From NCBI GenBank assembly GCA_902462325.1, contig CABQBF010000113.1, forward strand, positions 1 to 8,598: a stretch of DNA of 8,598 nt. The letters are read 5' to 3'. How positions within the stretch are numbered: the stretch's first letter is position 1; each line of letters starts with the position of its first letter. This stretch comes from an uncultured Peptococcaceae bacterium. Lineage in GTDB: Bacteria > Bacillota > Peptococcia > Peptococcales > Peptococcaceae. Positions 5,620 to 8,598 of this stretch are shown here, piece by piece. The position numbers and the translations under genes are program-made. The notes under the pieces are model-generated. The model worked only from the letters and a program-made list of their open reading frames with translations, did no database searches and had not been told where the DNA came from.

Positions 5620-6840
5620 ATGATACGAAAAAATGCAAGAAGGGTTCTCTATTTCCTTTGTCTTGTTTTTTTATTGACAGCTTGTTCGGCAGTTAGCAAT
5701 CCGGAAACGGATGCTTTGCAAGTTGGAAAACCATGTAGGTTTTCCTTAGAGGATTTGGGCAATCCAGAACTGTATGAGCATTTTTCCTTTACCATTGATG
5801 AAAATTATTTTTACTATATGGGTAATTTTAAAGGCGGCAACGATGCTTCTGGAGTGTCTTACACTGTTTACCGCAGGCCATTGGCTGTGTTGACAAAGCA
5901 GAGCCAGAGTGAAAAGCTTACAGAGGCTACCGTTGATTATGTGCCTGGCGCTCTGTATGCGGAGCGGGGCAAGATTTATCTATATTATTATACGGGCGGT
6001 GCGACAATGGGCAGCGGCCATCTTTATGAAATCAAAGAAAGCGGGCAAGTGCGCGAAATTGGCCATGGGAAATTCAGCTACTTTGATTTTGACGAATTTC
6101 AGATTAAAACGCCTGAATTGGTTCCACCAGAGCCGTTTAAAATGACTTATGAAGATCAAAATGGCGCGCGACGGCTTGGTGAGGAGGGGTATTGCTACCG
6201 CGCTTCTTACTTGGGTGTGGGGAGAGGTTATGCCGATGTATGGGAGCAACGGCTGTATTGTCTGGCTTATCAGGAAGTGGCAGGTATTTCGTATGATTCT
6301 CATATTTGCGAGGTCGATTTGCAAACCGGTGCAACAACGCCCATCAGTCGGCCCACAGCCACCAATTTCAAAATTGTTGATGGTATCGCCTATTATAGCT
6401 GTTATGATAAGCCCGCTGGCACAAGGGATACCCGTCCCCACCTGTACGCGTTGGATTTATCTAACAAGCAGGAGCACTATCTTGGCGCTGTGGGCATGGC
6501 AGAGCAAACTGTGGTATATGCAGCTACGAAAAACGGCGTATACTATCGGGATGCCGATAGTGGTCATTTGATTTTTGCAAATCGTTATACGGAAGAAAAA
6601 GAAATTTTAAATGCTAGTCAAAAGGTGAAAGGGTTGACGGAATGTAGCGGTTATATCGTTGCCTACTTTGAGGAAACGCCTGAAAATCCCTACCGGCTGA
6701 TGGTGTTTGCGCCGTCCGGGCAGACTATGAAGCAGGTGTACGCCACCGCCGATTGCAGCGATAAGGCGGTAATCAATGCCGATGGACTGCTGGTGTATCG
6801 GCTGGAGGGAACCAATCAGCTGGTACAGGTGCAGCTATAA
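5620..6840 (+). CDS. Secreted lipoprotein with beta-propeller-like domain
   Basis: A 406-residue protein with a lipoprotein signal: a basic n-region, a hydrophobic core and lipobox L19-T-A-C22, so it should be lipid-anchored on the outside of the membrane. The mature part is Tyr-rich with recurring short strand-like units (for example YLYYYTGG, GVYYRDADSG), resembling DUF5050-type or other beta-propeller-like domains of Bacillota surface proteins. The family call is tentative. It aligns along most of its length with the C-terminal two thirds of the next gene's product, and the last 29 residues are nearly identical (DCSDKAVINADGLL and onward). It lacks the signal peptide and the two repeats of that paralog. 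The start at 5620 follows a modest AAGG site; ATGs at 5590/5593 behind AAGGGG are possible and would only lengthen the n-region. First gene of the operon, with the next start 34 bases after its stop. Function unknown; no enzyme motif seen. Confidence 0.85.
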   Translation: MIRKNARRVLYFLCLVFLLTACSAVSNPETDALQVGKPCRFSLEDLGNPELYEHFSFTIDENYFYYMGNFKGGNDASGVSYTVYRRPLAVLTKQSQSEKLTEATVDYVPGALYAERGKIYLYYYTGGATMGSGHLYEIKESGQVREIGHGKFSYFDFDEFQIKTPELVPPEPFKMTYEDQNGARRLGEEGYCYRASYLGVGRGYADVWEQRLYCLAYQEVAGISYDSHICEVDLQTGATTPISRPTATNFKIVDGIAYYSCYDKPAGTRDTRPHLYALDLSNKQEHYLGAVGMAEQTVVYAATKNGVYYRDADSGHLIFANRYTEEKEILNASQKVKGLTECSGYIVAYFEETPENPYRLMVFAPSGQTMKQVYATADCSDKAVINADGLLVYRLEGTNQLVQVQL

Positions 6841-6966
6841 TAAAAAATATACAGTAAAAATGGAGGGAATTCTTATGAAAAAACTGACAAAAACATTATT
6901 ATTAACAGCGGCGTTGTCGGCGGGGCTGTCGATGCCGGCCATGGCGGCCAATGTGCAGGCTACGCT
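6748..6966 (+). repeat. Long direct repeat, copy 1 (gene end, spacer, next gene start)
   Basis: This segment matches 8381-8598. It covers the last 30 codons of the lipoprotein gene plus its stop, the 34-base spacer with its ribosome binding site, and the first 30 codons of the next gene. Over the 90 bases before and including the stop (6751-6840) I count 9 mismatches to copy 2, and the last 40 bases (6927-6966) are identical. Confidence 0.92.
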
Positions 6967-8473
6967 GCCCAGCTTTCCGGTGATGTTGAACGGCACTGTC
7001 ATTGACAACAGCTACCGGCAGTATCCGTTGTTGGTGTACAATAACATCACCTATTTTCCTATGACCTATTACGATTGCCGCTTTTTGGGCGTGGAAACGG
7101 AGTGGACGCAGGCCAATGGGTTGAAAATTGAGAAATCCAATTTGACGGGGGCCTATCATCAGCAGAATGTGCAGCAGAAAAATAGCGGCAAGGTTACTGC
7201 CCAGCTTGCCACCGGCAAAATCGCAGTCAATGGCAAGGCCATCACCAACAGTAAGGAACAGTATCCATTATTGGTTTATCGGGACGTTACCTATTTTCCG
7301 CTGACTTGGCGTTTTGCGGTGGATGAGTTTGGCTGGAAGTACAGCTATGACAACAAAAACGGTCTGGTCATCGACGCAGGCAACGCTAAAACCAGTAGCG
7401 TGACGTTGCAGGATATGCGGCAGAACCGAGGGATATCTGATAATTCTGATTTTATCATTGACAAGAGTTATTTGTATTATCAGGGGAAGCAGGGAGAGAT
7501 TTATTCTCGGCCACTCGTCAATTTAATGGATGGTAAGCAAAGGAAAACCTTGCTGAATGTGGGACAGAACTATAATTACAGCGATTATGCTCTCGGTGAA
7601 TTCACGGAGGTAGGGGGTGATATTTATTTGTATTATCATGCTGGCAGTAATTTGATGGGCAGCAATGAATATTGGCTGCTTGATGGTGGAACGGCACAGA
7701 AACTCGTTTCAGGAAAGTCGAGTTTTTATGCATTGGAAGGTTTTCAGATTATAAATCCAACTTGGAATACCATAAATCCGCAAAAGTTAATTTATAAGGA
7801 TAGCCAGGGAGAACGACTGTTGGGCGAGGAGAATATGGTTTATGGGAGCGGTCGGTTTGGCATGTACACTTGGGACAAGCAGCTCTACTGTTTACAAAGG
7901 GACAAAGCAGAAACCGATTATGTGGCAGCGGTGGATTTGCAGACCGGTAAAACGACGAAAGTCAGTCAATATCCTTGTCAGGATTTTCAGGTGAATCACG
8001 GTATGCTTTATTATCTGTGCTATACGAAGCAAAATGGGCAGGCAGATTCTAATTATAGCCAGCAATATCTTTATGCAGTAAATTTAGCCACAGGAAAAGA
8101 GCAATACGTAGGCTATGTGGGAATGTCAGATAGTCTTTATAAAACGCTCTATGCAGCCGCCAGCAATGGTGTATATTATCGGGATCAGACCAGCGGCGCG
8201 TTGATTTTTTACAATGCGGGCACAGGCAAGCGAGATATTTTGAACGGCGGTTTCAAGGTAAACTGGTTGACAGAGCAGAATGGATATGTAATTGCTGGTT
8301 TTGAAGAGCATCCCAAGAGCAGTTGCCGTCTGGCGGTTTATCAGTCTACTAATGGCGGTATACGGCAAATGTTTTACGCCGCCGATTGCAGCGATAAGGC
8401 GGTAATCAATGCCAATGGCTTGCTGGCGTATCGGCTGGAGGGTACCAATCAACTGGTACAGGTGCAATTATAG
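6875..8473 (+). CDS. Secreted protein: two copper-amine-oxidase-N-like repeats plus propeller-like domain
   Basis: A 532-residue exported protein. It has a classic Sec signal peptide (KKLTK, hydrophobic core, AMA-A cleavage near residue 24) and no lipobox. Residues about 35-86 and 115-167 are two copies of a unit resembling the copper amine oxidase N-terminal domain of Bacillota surface proteins: both hold VNG/LNG, then QYPLLVY, then TYFP and a Trp-containing turn before NGL. These usually act as structural or wall-associated modules and do not imply oxidase activity. Residues about 190-532 are a Tyr-rich propeller-like domain paralogous to the preceding lipoprotein, ending in the shared tail. 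The start at 6875 follows GGAGGG (6862-6867) by 7 bases; an in-frame upstream extension to 6776 overlaps the previous gene and is rejected. A third family member begins 33 bases after its stop. Binding partner and role are unknown. Confidence 0.9.
   Translation: MKKLTKTLLLTAALSAGLSMPAMAANVQATLPSFPVMLNGTVIDNSYRQYPLLVYNNITYFPMTYYDCRFLGVETEWTQANGLKIEKSNLTGAYHQQNVQQKNSGKVTAQLATGKIAVNGKAITNSKEQYPLLVYRDVTYFPLTWRFAVDEFGWKYSYDNKNGLVIDAGNAKTSSVTLQDMRQNRGISDNSDFIIDKSYLYYQGKQGEIYSRPLVNLMDGKQRKTLLNVGQNYNYSDYALGEFTEVGGDIYLYYHAGSNLMGSNEYWLLDGGTAQKLVSGKSSFYALEGFQIINPTWNTINPQKLIYKDSQGERLLGEENMVYGSGRFGMYTWDKQLYCLQRDKAETDYVAAVDLQTGKTTKVSQYPCQDFQVNHGMLYYLCYTKQNGQADSNYSQQYLYAVNLATGKEQYVGYVGMSDSLYKTLYAAASNGVYYRDQTSGALIFYNAGTGKRDILNGGFKVNWLTEQNGYVIAGFEEHPKSSCRLAVYQSTNGGIRQMFYAADCSDKAVINANGLLAYRLEGTNQLVQVQL
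6977..7375 (+). repeat. Two-fold internal protein repeat
   Basis: The segments encoding residues about 35-86 (6977-7132) and 115-167 (7217-7375) specify two related units. Both contain the string QYPLLVY followed by TYFP, and then NGL near the end. The nucleotide sequences have drifted, so this is an old duplication unlike the recent 219-bp gene-end repeat. Confidence 0.75.
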
Positions 8474-8598
8474 TAAAAATATATGATAAAAATGGAGGAG
8501 AATAATATGAAGAAACTGACGAAAACATTATTATTGACAGCAGCGCTATCGGCAGGGTTGTCGATGCCGGCCATGGCGGCCAATGTGCAGGCTACGCT
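8381..8598 (+). repeat. Long direct repeat, copy 2
   Basis: This is the second copy of 6748-6966, offset by about 1.63 kb, and it continues past the window edge. It spans the 3' end of the second array gene, the 33-base spacer and the 5' end of the third gene. The first 33 bases are identical to copy 1, as are the last 40 (8559-8598). Confidence 0.92.
8507..8598 (+). CDS. 5' end of a third paralog (same signal peptide)
   Basis: Thirty complete codons are visible before the window ends. GGAGGAG (8494-8500) lies 6 bases before the ATG. The encoded signal peptide and first mature residues are identical to those of the preceding gene through AANVQAT. In the first 19 codons there are 8 base differences, all silent, and from 8559 on the bases are identical. 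It is expected to encode another repeat-plus-propeller secreted protein, co-transcribed with its neighbours; how far the similarity continues is outside the window. Confidence 0.88.
   Translation, partial: MKKLTKTLLLTAALSAGLSMPAMAANVQAT

Noticed and set aside
6776..6874. In-frame extension of the second array gene to 6776
   Set aside because: It runs back over the conserved 3' end of the lipoprotein gene in another frame. The ATG at 6875 has GGAGGG and begins a perfect signal peptide that is repeated in the third gene.
6748..8598. CRISPR array, insertion sequence or phage att interpretation of the long direct repeat
   Set aside because: There are only two long copies 1.63 kb apart, both within coding sequence and in register with gene junctions. 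No transposase, terminal inverted repeats or spacer pattern is present. Tandem gene duplication explains it better.

Overview
The window looks like a chromosomal segment from a mid-GC Bacillota (Firmicutes) bacterium. Strong GGAGG ribosome binding sites, sigma-A type promoters, an S11 D-Ala-D-Ala carboxypeptidase and secreted proteins with copper-amine-oxidase-N-like repeats all fit. An anaerobic Negativicute (for example an Acidaminococcaceae relative) is my best guess, from the mix of a DsrMK-like quinol/Fe-S module with those secreted proteins. That placement is inference and was not tested by any search.

Left part (1-2327): the 3' end of an unrecognised acidic protein gene on + ends at a strong, probably bidirectional terminator. 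About 330 bases without a convincing gene follow; they hold short tandem repeats and several hairpins. Next, on the minus strand, is a membrane-anchored D-alanyl-D-alanine carboxypeptidase of the PBP5/DacF type.

Middle (2480-5330): a minus-strand two-gene operon with its own promoter, a dyad inside that promoter, two well-placed Shine-Dalgarno sites and a UUCG-tetraloop terminator. The first gene encodes a NarI/DsrM-like membrane cytochrome b. The second encodes a DsrK/HdrD-like protein with two [4Fe-4S] motifs and one CCG domain. Together they resemble the DsrMK core that passes electrons between the quinone pool and a cytoplasmic thiol/disulfide or sulfur substrate. No sulfite reductase gene is visible here.

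Right part (5495-8598): a divergent + strand operon of at least three genes from one expanding family. The first encodes a lipoprotein whose mature part is a beta-propeller-like domain. The second encodes a Sec-secreted protein with two copper-amine-oxidase-N-like repeats followed by a paralogous propeller-like domain. The third begins with exactly the same signal peptide and is cut by the window edge. A direct repeat of about 219 bp, spanning the 3' end of one gene, the short spacer and the 5' end of the next, occurs twice 1.63 kb apart, while the gene interiors have diverged strongly. This is a tandem paralog array with homogenised ends, able in principle to expand, contract or recombine. 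It is the most interesting part of the window.
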